Origin: Rhabditoides inermis
Taxonomy: Eukaryota > Nematoda > Chromadorea > Rhabditida > Rhabditidae
NCBI GenBank assembly: GCA_963966185.1
Contig: CAWZYM010000229.1
Location: 553,501-617,500 of the forward strand
DNA: 64,000 nt
Direction of reading: 5' to 3'
The notes under the pieces were generated by a model. That model was given only the letters and a program-made list of their open reading frames with translations, was not told the origin of the DNA and did no database searches. Made by a program: the position numbers and the translations under genes. Positions 25,730 through 38,375 of the stretch are shown here, in pieces (within the stretch, counting starts at the first letter, position 1; the number at the start of each line of letters is the position of its first letter).

Positions 25730-26404
25730 GTGATTAACGCCCGCAACGGAAATATTGATCTTTGAACTAAACCCAGCACTGCACACTCAGTGCGAGTGAC
25801 CTCAAGGAGACCTACGGCAGACTACGCTGTAGCCACGCCACACCCATCCCACTGCCTCGCGCAGTCACTCACAAACAAATTCTCAAGCGTCTCCACACTG
25901 TTTTGTGCTCATTACTTGTAACTTGCTTGCTTATGATAGTTATTTCGCGTTTTCTTTCCTTTCTTTTTTATATACCATATACAATACTATCCATTCAAAA
26001 ATTACACGTCTCTCTATCGTTACTGACGAGGGTGGGAGGGACAAAGTTTTGCCGTATAGCGTTTTACACCCGAAACGGCTTTTATCTTTTATCTCTCTGT
26101 CTTTCTCTCTGTCTCACCCCCTTTTTTGTTTTGTTTGTTATCGCAATTATTATGTTGCGTTTATTATTTAATGTTCAAACCTTCATGAACACTGTTGTTG
26201 AATGTTACAATGTCTCGTTTTCATAATTGTTTACGTGTCCCCACTCTCTGGCTCGCCGCTCGCCTCGCCTCGCCTGCATGGATGCACTTTCCTTTCCCAC
26301 CCACTCCAAACACCCCCTCTGAACAACACCACACGCAATCAATACACGCATACTCGCCGTTGTATTTCTTGTTCATTTGTGGTAATTCAATAATTTGATG
26401 ACAG

Positions 26405-26681
26405 ATGCCTGTATCGGCGTCGTCGTCGTGGAGCATTCGCAGCGGGGAAGATGGACAAGAGTACCTGGACAGCGACGATGTGAGTGCGCATTCAAATAAA
26501 ACATTCAAAACGGACATGTTGATAATCGAAACCACAGACCATGTCGGCCCCCTCTCCCACTCGCGATGAGTACGTACATCCATTCTTCGTCCTACCGGAA
26601 GACATTCTCATGAAAGTGTTCGCTCTACTGGATCCAGTGCAACTCATCCTGTTCGCCGACTCCAGCAGGGAGAGTCGGTAG

Positions 26682-26714
<33 letters not shown>

Positions 26715-27082
26715 GGTTCAACACTGTATACGCTGAACAGAAGCACCGTCACCACTGTCCGCGGATGAGCTAGTCTTTCAGGCGTTTAGTGGACTCCACA
26801 TCCGGCATCCAACTGCAGCTCGTCGTCAGCTACTCCATCAACCCGGTGAGAGTTAATGAAGTACTTTGTGATGTGATGGTAAAGAACCAATTGATGATAC
26901 AGTGGTTAATCGATCTCTCCTTCCCGCTCATCGCTCATTTCCCCACCGCACACACTCGAGATATTCAAATTTCACGCGACTGGCAACGAGAGAGTTAGCA
27001 CAAATGAGAGACGCAAACGATCTCACGTGAGATACAAATCACGCTCGATTCACACTAATTGTGGTGGGTGAGAAATTTCATT

Positions 27083-27124
<42 letters not shown>

Positions 27125-27639
27125 TAATATTCCACTTATTGTTAGTGTATATAGTCGAGTGTTTCTAATGATGGAAGCAACTTCGTTCTTTTTTAGTCTC
27201 TGCTTATACCGGTAAAACAAACCGGTAAAAAAACAAGGAAACTATATTCGTCGATTGCAGCAAATGCTGTACCTTGACACATGGTCTTCGTCGTGGTTCG
27301 ACCGCTGGCAGACGGGGGAGTACCTCGTGGGAAGGAGCCTCGCGGACGAGAGTCGCAAGTGGGCAAATCAAACTTAAAATCAAATACTTTATCCGGAATC
27401 GCATTCCGTGAACATTTACAATATCGTATGCATGAGTCCTCGGGTGTTATTATAATGAGAAGCGGCTGGAGTGGGTTCATGCGGAATGACATGTGATGTG
27501 CACGCCCGATTCAGACGCTCCGTCGCCTTCTCCACCCTCGTATCCCTACTCAACACAAACATCGCCAAGAGATTCGAAATAGACATTGTAAGTCTTCAGG
27601 AAGAGAACGGGTAGGAATAAAGAGAAGAGGACAGTGAGC

Positions 27640-27687
<48 letters not shown>

Positions 27688-28863
27688 CATTCCAGTCGGA
27701 CTGTGCTGTGTCGACCGTTTCGCACTTCCTCTCCGCTCTCTGCACAGCCTTTCCTAACAGGAGAAAGAAAGTTTTCGACAACATTGTCATCAAGGCTAGG
27801 TAGAATGGATCACCGAATCATACCGTATTCCTATTCTTTCCAGGGACGGTACGTCGAAGCTGCAGTGCGGCGGGGAAGCGCCGCAGTGGGCGGGCGTGAT
27901 CGAGAGAATCGGAGAGGTGCGTGTGCCTTTCTCTCCTTCCCCTCTCCTTCCAGGTGTTCCCGTGTCGCCACCTCTCCATCCTCCTCTCCTGCGCCTGCGG
28001 ACGCGTCGAGTGCACCTTCATAGGAAACACACTCTACGCACACTGGAACACGGTGCGTTATTCATTGTCCGAATTCTAAAACGTCTTGTACGAATGTGTG
28101 CAGAGTCACTGTCTTCTCTCGCTCACCGGCCACCTGCGCTCCAAATTCGATTTATTCGACGGCAGTTTCCCCTCGCTGTGCGGATTCGCTGACCACTCCA
28201 CGTACAGAGCAGCCGATGCCGACGCCAGACTCACCGTACTCAGTCGGGCACAGAAGCTGCTCAGGGTAGGGAGAATGAGGGAGAAGGGGGGGGGAAGGAG
28301 AAAGAAAAGAAGAGAAAGAGTGGAAAAAGGAGGGGACTTTCTCTCAGAAATGGCACTCCGGTCGTCTCCCCCGTTTCTTCTTCATGTCTTCGGTGGAATG
28401 GAAGATCGCAGCTATCAGAGAGGACATCCGCTACAAGCGATTCACTCACTACCTGGCACAGTTTGAGAAGGTAACCACCCCTGTTTCTCTCTCTCTCTCT
28501 CAATTATTCTCTCTCAGGACTTCTCCCTGCAAGGCGACTGGGGTAGTGTCAACTACGACACCATCTACCTCATCCCCCGCAGTGATGGGAACACGATGAG
28601 TGTGAGGCTGATCGAACGCAACGACAAGCTCACTGTCGAGTGCTACGAGAGGGAGAAGGTACTTACACTCATTTCTATCAGTTGTCACATTACTGACTAG
28701 TTTAAAAACTGTAACACTTCAAAGTACTTGGTACACAATCATTGTATAATCTCACCTATTATAGCTGGTGAAACATCTTCAGGAGGAGGCAGCTGGTAAG
28801 AGGCGGGAGCAGAAGAGCGGAGGATGGCCGGGTCTATTCGATCAGGTCTGGGGACGGAACTGA
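26405..28863 (+). CDS. F-box protein, 416 aa, with unnamed conserved C-terminal module (copy 1)
   Basis: Twelve exons: 26405-26479, 26538-26677, 26782-26845, 27261-27358, 27515-27587, 27696-27799, 27844-27916, 27954-28052, 28104-28265, 28348-28470, 28518-28658, 28765-28863 (TGA). A Ser-rich N-terminus leads to an F-box at about residues 42-85 (LPEDILMKVFALLDPVQLI). F-box proteins recruit substrates to SCF ubiquitin ligases through Skp1. The remaining roughly 330 residues match the convergent gene at 29.5-31.9 kb exon by exon. Shared blocks are FPCRHL, LRSKFDLFDGSFP, GYADHS-like, FFFM and YKRF.HYL. I do not recognise this module. Exon 4 ends at a weak gtgggc donor. The ATG follows an AG acceptor directly, so spliced-leader addition is likely. 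Confidence 0.86.
27091..27121 (+). repeat. (GA)n in F-box gene intron
   Basis: Perfect GA dinucleotide run on the coding strand; a second run lies at 27642-27688 in a later intron of the same gene. Confidence 0.85.
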
Positions 28864-29542
28864 TGCCTGGTTAGTCTCTTCCCAACCTTTTCCTTCTCGA
28901 TATACACATCCATGTCATCACTTCATAAGTTTTGAAATCATTCAAACAGTTACGAAGAGACTGACGCAGATTGATGAATTATTCAAACAGTTATTGTACA
29001 GGTTGACTCGCGGTTCATCGAACGCGTCGCACTATTTGTCATGTTCATTGTTTACACGGTGGTTATGGCTATATTGTTCATCCTGTAAAGGTGTTATTGT
29101 GTGGTTATGTAGAATCTTCTACTAGTATTCATGTTGTACATTTGTTACTCATATTTCATAATACCCCATTGTCCCAGCTTGTTTGTGGTTTGCACTGCTT
29201 TGTTCGCAAAAAAAAACATGAAGGTTTCGATCGTCGGAAAAGAAAGTTTACAATAACAAGAACAATAACGGAAACATGAACAACACAGAGAGAGAGAGTA
29301 CATCTGATCTGGCAATGAACATGAAGTACAGTAAAATAAAGATCTATACACACGAGGAAAACGAGTAGCGAGTACATTCAAGTGACTCTATGCATACAGA
29401 AAAAAACGAGTGTGAGCAAATTAACATAGAAAGAAGTGGAAGAAGTATTCTCCATGTCTCACGACTAATGATACAAGAAAGAGCGGGCATAATATACTAC
29501 GATTGCAAAAAGAAAAGGGGAATGATGGCGCCTGTGCGTGCT
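28864..29542. other. Convergent 3' ends of the two F-box genes
   Basis: About 680 bp shared as 3' UTR space by two convergent genes. An AATAAA-like hexamer is at about 29335 on the + strand. Nothing coding recognised. Confidence 0.5.
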
Positions 29543-31858
29543 CTATTCCCTATCCCACACCTGCTGGTAGATGCTCGACTCCTCCCACACCTCCACACTC
29601 ACACTCTCCGAGCGCTCCCGCAGACGAACCGTCAGACTGGCCGAGTCTGAAAGGTAAAGAGTGAGTGAGTGAGTGAGTGAGTGAGTGGAGTGAGTGTAGT
29701 ATATACACTGACCTCTGTTGACCGTGTACACAGTGTCGCGGTTGACTGCCGTCCAGTCGCTGTTGAGAGCGAACTCCTGACATCGAAATGTCCTTGCTTT
29801 CTCTTCTCGCGAGACCTACCCTGGGATACTGGCTGAGGTAGTTGATGAACCTCTTGTATCGGGGGTCGTTGCAGATCGCCTCGATGCTCGCATCCACACG
29901 AACCATGAAGAACACCACAGGGCGGGCCGAGTGAGCGCGCCACAAACACTTGCGCCAGCGCTCAAATGATAACTATACTTTCTTTTGTATTTGTTACAGT
30001 AAATATAATAGAAAATAATTCATTAACATAGTATGAAAAATAAAATATACCTGGATGATGTGTCGGGCCTTTGAGAGGACAGCGAGACGAGCGAGCGCCG
30101 CCTCGACCGCGCGGCCGTCCAGCTTCGCATGCCACTCTGCCTGCAAGAGTACCCCCCTCTCTGTCTGCCTCTTTCTCTCTCTCTCTCTCTCTCTCTCCAC
30201 CTCAGGCCACGCCGAATGGTCCGCATAGCCGCTGAGCCGCGGGAAGCTTCCATCGAAGAAGTCGAATTGAGTGCGCAGGTAGCCCGTGATGCTCTCCAGG
30301 TACTCGCGCTGAACCGGACGTTTCTCTCCCCATCCCTCTTCCAAATATTCACAGTTGTTGCACGATGAGCACATGTGCCATAGAGCTTTTCTCTCACCTT
30401 GTCCCAGTGTGTATAGACGGCGTCCCCGAATAGGGTGCAGGTGGTGCACTTGTGGCACTCTATGAGCAGACCGAGGTGGCGGCACGGGAACAGCTACAAT
30501 CACACATCAGTTCCCAGATCCCGTCCATTATTACCACAAAGAAACTCGCACGCTCTTTGAATCTCGTACCTGTGAGAACTTGCCGATCACCTCCGTCCAC
30601 TTCTCTTTCTCCTTGCACTTGACCGCAGAGTAGCCGTTAGCCGGCAGCGAGTCGCGACTGGAACGGAGGGTACAAGTAGTGCTTGAATAAAGGACGGAAT
30701 CTTCCCCTCTGCACTCACCACGACTTGAGGACAACCTTGTAGTAGACCTTCTCGGGGCAGTTAGAGAGCGCCGCATGAACAGTGTCGAGAAACTGCGTCA
30801 CTGTCTCCGACGAACACGGACCCTGAAGATATCGTGAAATAAGGATGAACTAGAAAAAACGCACGATGTCGACGTCGACCCTCTGCACGACGCGCGTCTT
30901 CAGGAGTGCGATGAACGTCTCGAACGCGTAGGAGCGCCTGAACAAAACTGTGTCTCATGGACGCATGCCACCTATCGCAGTAGCGTGTGAATGAGGAGGA
31001 AAACCACGGTTTGAGGACGCAACACGAATAATTATACTTGCCTCTGTGTGGCATCGTCCACATGTCTTCCTATGTCAACGCCGACCTGCCAGGCGCCCTT
31101 CTGCCAGCGCGCGTTCCAGCGAGCAGCATCCGAGTGCACATACACGATCTGCTGCACACAAACTTCTGAGAAAAATTCAACAACGATATGGATTGAATGG
31201 ATGGATTAGATGAATGCAGTGTGAGTTGAATAGGAAAAGATTCATTGCGATCACATAAATCCTTTCTCAATATAGGAAACACAACATACGTGATTGACGT
31301 TGTAGATGAGGGTCATGCCGCCGTGCAAGGAGTACTGCTGGTAGAGAGTCCTGAAAACAATAAATCTCTACAATATCAGCCGCAAACACTCATCGTTCAT
31401 CAATTTATGGCTCACCTCATCTCGGCACACGCATCGGCTGCGTAGATGCGGTCAAGGGGATCGAGATAGCCGTAGATGGTGGAGACGACACGCGAGGGGA
31501 GAACGGAGAAGGGAGACAGCTCGGCCTGCATCATCAGATATCACCAGGTTTCATCGTCCAGGTTCACCTTACTCACGTCTCCGTACTCGCTGCAGGTGGG
31601 GGTGACGGATGCGGAGTCACCTTCTCCCGACCACGAGGAGACCGACGAACGACACGACAACTGAAACCATGTGCAAACCAAAGAGTGTCATAAACGATAT
31701 CATGTGTCCATAAACTCGAGTAGCCCAGCTTTCTTTCGAAGAAGTGCGCAGCAACTGAGAGACTCGCTCACCTCTCCAATCTCGGTGGTTGGAGGGACAG
31801 ATTGTCCATCGCCTCGCTCCATCACGGACCACGAAGAACAAGAGGAACCACACGACAT
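29543..31858 (-). CDS. F-box protein, 439 aa, paralog of the convergent gene (copy 2)
   Basis: Fourteen exons, read downward: 31858-31772, 31660-31577, 31525-31416, 31350-31290, 31151-31042, 30937-30865, 30822-30719, 30657-30570, 30493-30398, 30308-30201, 30140-30051, 29960-29820, 29776-29713, 29646-29543 (TAG). Two short Ser-rich exons (MSCGSSCSSWS, LSCRSSVSSWS) look like a duplicated N-terminal exon. The F-box is in exon 3 (LPSRVVSTIYGYLDPLDRI). Later exons align with copy 1: LFPCRHLGLLIECHKC, TQFDFFDGSFPRLSGYADHS, FFMVRVDASIEAI and YKRFINYLSQY. The intron after exon 5 has a GC donor (AG|GCAAGT at 31041). Likely an SCF substrate adaptor; target unknown. Confidence 0.86.
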
Positions 31859-32933
31859 CTGTAAAATGAAATGTTAACAAATAGACAACACAAAAAAGAC
31901 AACAGAAAATACGACAACAACATTGCGTTCCCCATATTTCGCAATGAGTGAGCATATCGCAGTTGACTCACCCGGTAATCGATAGTGGGCGGGGCTGATT
32001 AGTGCAAGTGGTGCATGGGTGTTCTACCGTACCCTACTCTTCAGTTTTATGTATTTTGTTCTTTATTTCTTCAAGATAGGAAAACTTTCTCCGCAAAATC
32101 TCGAAAGTCACTGACCGGAAATCGAGAGGGAGAGTTACTCTGCGAGGCAACCAGTAAAGTGAGAGTGACCCTCTCTTCCCTTTCCTGTGCACATGTTTGC
32201 TTGCCGATCGCCACAAATCATCGGCCACCGGCTATCCGATATATCTAGTCGTCCGTTCCATACCCAGTCTCTCTCTCTCTCTCTCACTCACACACACACG
32301 CTAGCGAGTTTTCCCGAAGCAGAGTGCAACCCGAACGGTTTATTGTCATTCGGCACATTCCATAAGCGCTGTAGCTGCTCTTCCCACTACGATAAACATC
32401 TCATTATGGCGGTGAATCAATTTACATGCGTAAAACATACACTGGATATGGAAGATAGGACAGGAGCCAATCGCGCAATAGTTTCATTCCTCGTCGTTTT
32501 TGTCGCGCCACCCACCCGGTCTGGACTTCCCCTCTTAATTCATGTTGATTCGCCAATCACAGCGTTACATTTTGACATTTCCCGTATCTATGCGCATAGT
32601 CTCTTTTTATATACAATTCCGGATGCGACAGTCAGCGTAAGCCTGCTCCAAGCTCCGCCCTGCTGCACTTGAAAGAACCTGTGCGAATATATCCGTTCGC
32701 GGTTCACGCACCGGTTCAAGCGTTTTTCTCGACTGCTTATCACCCTTTGTCCATACACACAGCTCCTTCTTTCCTTCCACCCCTCATCCTCGCCTAAACT
32801 ATCCCCATCATCCCGCCACTCAAGTACCGCCATTATATCCAAGTGCATTCCCCGCCCGTCTGCCAATTGAAGAAACACGCGCCATGTCTGTTGTTGCCTT
32901 GTCCATTCCAATCCACTGTTTCAGTCTGCAGCC
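31859..32933. other. Intergenic between divergent F-box copy 2 and secreted protein A
   Basis: About 1.1 kb with a short (CT)n/(CA)n run at about 32272-32300. No supported coding sequence. Confidence 0.5.
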
Positions 32934-35115
32934 ATGCGGCTGTTTCATCTGACCGTCATATGTACAGGTACGTTTCCCCACGTTTTGACATACATAATTG
33001 CTCCACTCTCTCAAGGCTAACCGGCTTATATATCCGCATGTCAGTCACTTTCACTTTTTACACGAAAAAACGCTGGTTTCGGAACAAAAACTGTCGAGTA
33101 AAAGAGAGACAAAAATCACGTTTTCTGTTCATTTTTTTTAAACTGAAAATAGAAACCGATTACCGATTCGCGTAGAAAGTGAAAGTGTCATCATGAGCAT
33201 GAGCCCGCATCGCGCGAAGTCCCATCTCACAGTTTTTTACACAGCGATTGGGTTGATTGGGTATATGAACTTTTTCAGTATTACTATGTGTTTCTTGTGA
33301 TACGAGCTCGGAGAGGGAAGCCGAATTGGAGAGAAGAATAGAGGAGAACAAGCGGTTGATAGCCGCACTGCAGAAAGCGGTGAGACTACGAAACATTTGA
33401 TCTTTGATTATATCTGAACTGCTCGAAAATGAGGAAGGTGGATGAGTGATGCGTGTTGTCTACAGAGAGACACGGCTCGCGGCAGGCAAGTGGTGACTCT
33501 GGATATGAGTGGAACAACCGGAGAGGAGAAGGAAGAGAGCGCTAAAGAACTGAAAGGCGCCGACTTCGCCCGAATCGCCTATCCCAAACCGCAATTCAAG
33601 AACTTCGAAAAAGAGAAGAAGGTAAAACTATTCGAATACGTTTTGCAGATCCGAATTAAAGCATACCTCGTAGCCAACTGGGTTAGTTCTCGCCAACAGT
33701 TTCTCGTTTAGTTGTTTCTGGATGACACTGGCAACTCCGTTCCATTTGCGCCCTCCTCCATCCCAGAACACGCGAGTGAGAAAGACATGCAGGTGAGCAC
33801 AAAATTCCAATCATCAAACAGTGTCCATCAACTGTGTTCCAGTCTATTCTGGAGAAGAATGCGCAGCCCGAGTATGCCGATGGACTCATGCAGGCACTCG
33901 TAGATGTGAGTCGTCTTTATTACTTATTACGTTTCAATAAAATCATATAGACTTAATGTGATTTCAGTTGATCAATAAGATCCTATTCGTTGGCAACAAA
34001 ACAACCAGTTAGCCGTTTTTAGATCCGTAAGCGCTACGAGGAGATTCGCATCCGGTGGGAGAAGAAGGTGGAGGAGAGACGTCTGAGAGGACACAAGGTG
34101 ACTGTCACATCTAACATCTCATGGTTTCACTTCTCTTTCGAATATCAGGATTGAAAACAGAAGTTGAAACTAAGGTCGGATTCGCATGGCATGAAAACAT
34201 GATTGGAATTTGAAAACAGTCATTTTTCAGATGCACGCAGTTCGCACGTTCACGGGAGACAAAGACGCCCGGCCGGACGCTGCCGCACTCACTCAACTGT
34301 CACAAAGGTAGCTAGCTCCACGCATTCACTTTTGGTAATTTACTTTTGGAAAACGAGCCATGTTTTCAGATTGAGCGTGGCCCGTCCTGCAATGATGACG
34401 ACTGTCTCCCCGAGGAAAACATTCGAGGGACTCGATGATACCAGAGGATTCAGGGTAGGTTACCTTCAATACGAAAACTGAGATACAAATACTGAAGTCT
34501 GGACTACTCACCATACGCACCTAACTTTCAAAATTCTTTGAATCATATGTAGTAAGTCTATGTAATATGTGTTGAGAACATCACGGATCGTCACATACTC
34601 TCTGGCCAGTCGGGCACGCCACTCGGGCCGATTCGGTCGACCCTCGGCATACGGACCATTCCCAGTACTCCAGCCACAGCTCCTCCCACTACTACTACTA
34701 CTACTACCCAGTCCACCACACCTGCAACTACTCCTGCCACAACGACCGCAACCACGCACACGACTGCAACCACGCCCTCCACTACAGCACGCGCATTATC
34801 CACCCGCGCCGTCGGCCCGCCCACCGTCACTCCGCCCTCCAACTTCCGCGAGCTGAACCAAGTGAAGATACAGATGCCCCCGACGTTCCTGCGACCGAAT
34901 CTCGTGGTGAAGACGAAGACTGACGCCACGACGACTACTGGAACGACTCCGGCGACGACGTCATCGACAAGGACGTCTAGGAGGAGAACGACGACGACAC
35001 CTATGCCGAATCGGGTATTCATCTGGTCTCCGACGACTACTGTGGAGGCGCCCACCTTTCAGCTGCAGATAGATGATGAGGTGCGTGGTAGTACTATCAT
35101 TACAGACTTTAGATG

Positions 35116-35146
<31 letters not shown>

Positions 35147-37347
35147 TCTGTTCAGGTGACGGACATCACATCCGTCTCTGACATGGCTGCACTGGAGGCA
35201 AAGCGGGCTGAGATGTTGGCCGAACTGACGAGGAAACAGATGCAACTGGATGCATTCGAGAGATTCACGAGGGAACACGCCACACGGGTACGCATCTCTC
35301 CCCCCCCCTCTCTCCCTCTCTCTCTCTCTCACTTCACCCTCTCTCTATCTAACTCTCCCTCTCTACTTCTCCCTTTCAGCCGCCTCCCTCCTCCGACCCC
35401 ACTATGACTCACACTCTCCGCCCTATCGAGATCACTCCGTCCTCCACTCCTTCCACTCCGGCCACTGCTCCTCCCACCACTACAACAACGACAACGCAAG
35501 CGCCGACGACGACTTCTGAAGCCACGACGACTAAACCCACCACTACTGCTCACACCACAACCACCACATTGAGGAGGTACGTTTCACAGTACATGCAACA
35601 TGCATCCATTTAGTTACAATACGTTCCAGTTCGTATCTCTGTAGTATAATGAAGTAACAAACTACTGTCAATGTCAGGATGACGCCTCCCGTGGCGCCTC
35701 TTCTGCTGGAGCCGGCTGTAGATGCGGTATTGGAGAGGGAGATGGAGAAGGAGAGGAGGGGCGAGCTGGACTACAACGACGGAGACATCGTGAGTGGAAA
35801 GCGGAACATAGTGGGGACAAGGATAAGGCGCACCACCACCGATATCATCTTGCTCACACCTGACGCGACCACGAAACAACCAATTTATTTACTCATGAAA
35901 TCAATAACAAGTGTTGTGCAAAAAGAACTTCAGCCATCCGTCATCTCGCCTCCCTTCCAGCCACCCAGTGATGTCCAGGTGAATCAAATATTTAGTAATG
36001 CTTGTATTCATGCTTGTATTCATCATTATATTTAAAACTAATTTTCTGTTTATCAGAACACTATGTACTTGTTTTTCATAGGTAATCGCTATGGCACGAC
36101 AGATGGAAGAAGATAGCATCAAGGTGGCAGTCGATCAGCAGGTGAAATATTGCACAAACATAGATCTCCACTCCCTTAGAATTACGGTAGGAGAATACCT
36201 TGATCCTTGATCTGCGACTCTTTACGATATTTTTTTCTGCAGCCAAACGTTGATGCGGCAGTCCCGACAGATAGGGAGACTGTGGAGTTCGGGACTCCAG
36301 TCACGCTGCCGTCCATCCTTCCTCTCACATCCAACATAGATCCATCTACTGAATCCACTCTACCTCCTACTCCCAAGCAATATGGACGGTCCGCGGCCAT
36401 AGATATCACGGCTACGGAACAGGCGAGTGAACGGGAACCAAAAGAAAACGGAAACCAGTTCAGACGCCGCAGTCAACGACAAGTGACATCATCTCTCTGA
36501 TCGCAGAGCAACGGAGGAGGCTAAGGGAGGAAGAGGATAAGGTAATGAAAGAGAGAAATCACGCACTCTCTATACAAGTTTTGTCGCCAAAATCAAATTA
36601 TGCTGAAATAACAAAGGAATCATGATGCATTCAGCTGCTGGCACTGGAATTGGCTGCTCAGCGAGCGGCTAGCAGCACAGATGCCACCACTTCTTCCACC
36701 ACCCCTGTCTCTTCCCCTCCCATCCGCAACCCTCCCATCCCTCGCACCCCACCGCCCCTCCCGCCAAGGGCCTTCCTCGCAAGCATCATCGACGGGAACT
36801 CAGACGAACACTTCAACACAGAAGTCAAGGTGAGTATTCTTAGACAGAAGAGAAAATACAGTACAAGTACACAAATATGAAAACTTCAGGTTGACGAGGT
36901 GGAGGAGAAGAGCGTGGTGGAGGAGGATCTGGATGAGCAGTTCCAAGTGGCGCCCGCGCCCGTGTTCAGCATCGACGGAGACATGAACGAGGGCAACGCG
37001 GGGGTGAGTGGCGGTCGGACAGGCGTGAGAATGGGGCAGTCCGTTCAGTCGACCCGCTCCCCTCTCGCTGACACCACATTCGCCGCGCCGCGTGCCCAGA
37101 CCACTCCCAGTCGGCCCCGACCACACATTCAAAGGTGAACTGTTCTTTGTGGTAGTACTACTGGTTTCTATTATTATACAAATTGAACCATAGCATGGTG
37201 TCTAGTATCACTTCATACTATATAAAGCTATTAATCATTCTGGTTTGCAGTGTGAGCAGCAGTGAGAGCGAGGAGGACGAGGCTGTGTACACCACTACCA
37301 GGATGCCGAAGAAGGTTTTATCTCTTTCTCTCTCTCTCTCTCTATCT

Positions 37348-37398
<51 letters not shown>

Positions 37399-37602
37399 AC
37401 ATCTGAAGTTCCAGAAGAACCGCAAGGGTAAGGGCAAGAAGGAGAGGAAGGAGCACGGTGGGTGATAGGGGAGATGGAGTGTATGAAGATAGTTTCTTTG
37501 TTAGTGTTCCCGGAGATAGTTGTGGCGACGACGCAAGCGTCGGTCGATGAGCTGCTGGAATCACTGCATAAGGAGGCCAGGGAGGAGAACGGCATCTTGT
37601 GA
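32934..37602 (+). CDS. Secreted Thr/Pro-rich (mucin-like) protein with coiled-coil segments, 856 aa
   Basis: Twenty-one exons: 32934-32967, 33279-33379, 33466-33621, 33712-33792, 33843-33905, 34023-34097, 34231-34307, 34370-34454, 34610-35080, 35156-35287, 35380-35576, 35678-35789, 35961-35978, 36082-36141, 36243-36422, 36464-36541, 36635-36829, 36890-37134, 37251-37314, 37409-37457, 37505-37602 (TGA). A signal peptide is formed across the first intron (MRLFHLTVICT then VLLCVSC). Charged, probably coiled-coil segments follow (EREAELERRIEENKRL; KRYEEIRIRWEKKVEERR). Long Thr/Pro/Ala stretches in exons 9, 11 and 17 are likely O-glycosylated. Near the C-terminus is a basic KGKGKKERKEH patch. Exon 13 is an 18-nt microexon; the intron after exon 15 is 41 nt with a GC donor. 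No catalytic domain seen; an extracellular-matrix or cuticle role is inference. Exon 18 contains an alternative donor near 37002. Confidence 0.8.
37319..37395 (+). repeat. (CT)n tract before exon 20 of secreted protein A
   Basis: Pyrimidine run filling most of a 94-nt intron; the acceptor is an unusual GAAG a few bases after it. Confidence 0.85.
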
Positions 37603-37676
37603 GGATCTCTCTCTCTCTCTCTCTCTCTCCTTCTCTCTCTCTCCTTCTCTCTCTATCTCATTTTCTCTCAGTATCA

Positions 37677-38320
37677 ATGACGTCTCTTGTTAGTCTACTT
37701 TTACTTATTTCTAGTCTCTCCTCCTTCTCCAAGGATGCCTACTGTGCGCAAGTGGAGTGCGACTTCGAAACGGGTACGTCACGGGATGAGAGAATGAAGA
37801 GGAAAGAACGAGATAAGGGAGGGAGGGAGAGTAGAAGTGAATACAAACACATGAGTGCTATGAGCGCTCTGATTTGTTGTCACGGTTACGAGTACTCGAA
37901 TGGAAATGAATGTTAGAAAAAAGGATGACAAAACGGAGAAAGGTACAGGAAAGAGGTAGCAGAATACTCGTTACAGGTTCGCTGTGTCGGTTCGAGTCAT
38001 CTCACGAGAATGGAGGCATAGCAGACGGGGACTTCGAGGAGGCGATCCGACACAGACACGCACTGGCCAGGATGAAGAGGAAGAAGATGTGCGTTCCATG
38101 GTCTTGTCTTTAATGTCTGACTGATGTGATGAGTGAGAAGCAGATTCACACATACCCAAAAATGAAAAGTCGACAATAATTTTCTGTAAACACCTTTCAG
38201 GAGGTCACGTCGCTCTGCCTACCTGACTGTGCGAGCGTGGAGCAATTGGAGGGGAGAGCACAACGCGGTGGATAAGAGTATCGAGAGGGCAGGTGAGGGA
38301 GAGGGAGAGAGGGAGGGAGC

Positions 38321-38375
<55 letters not shown>

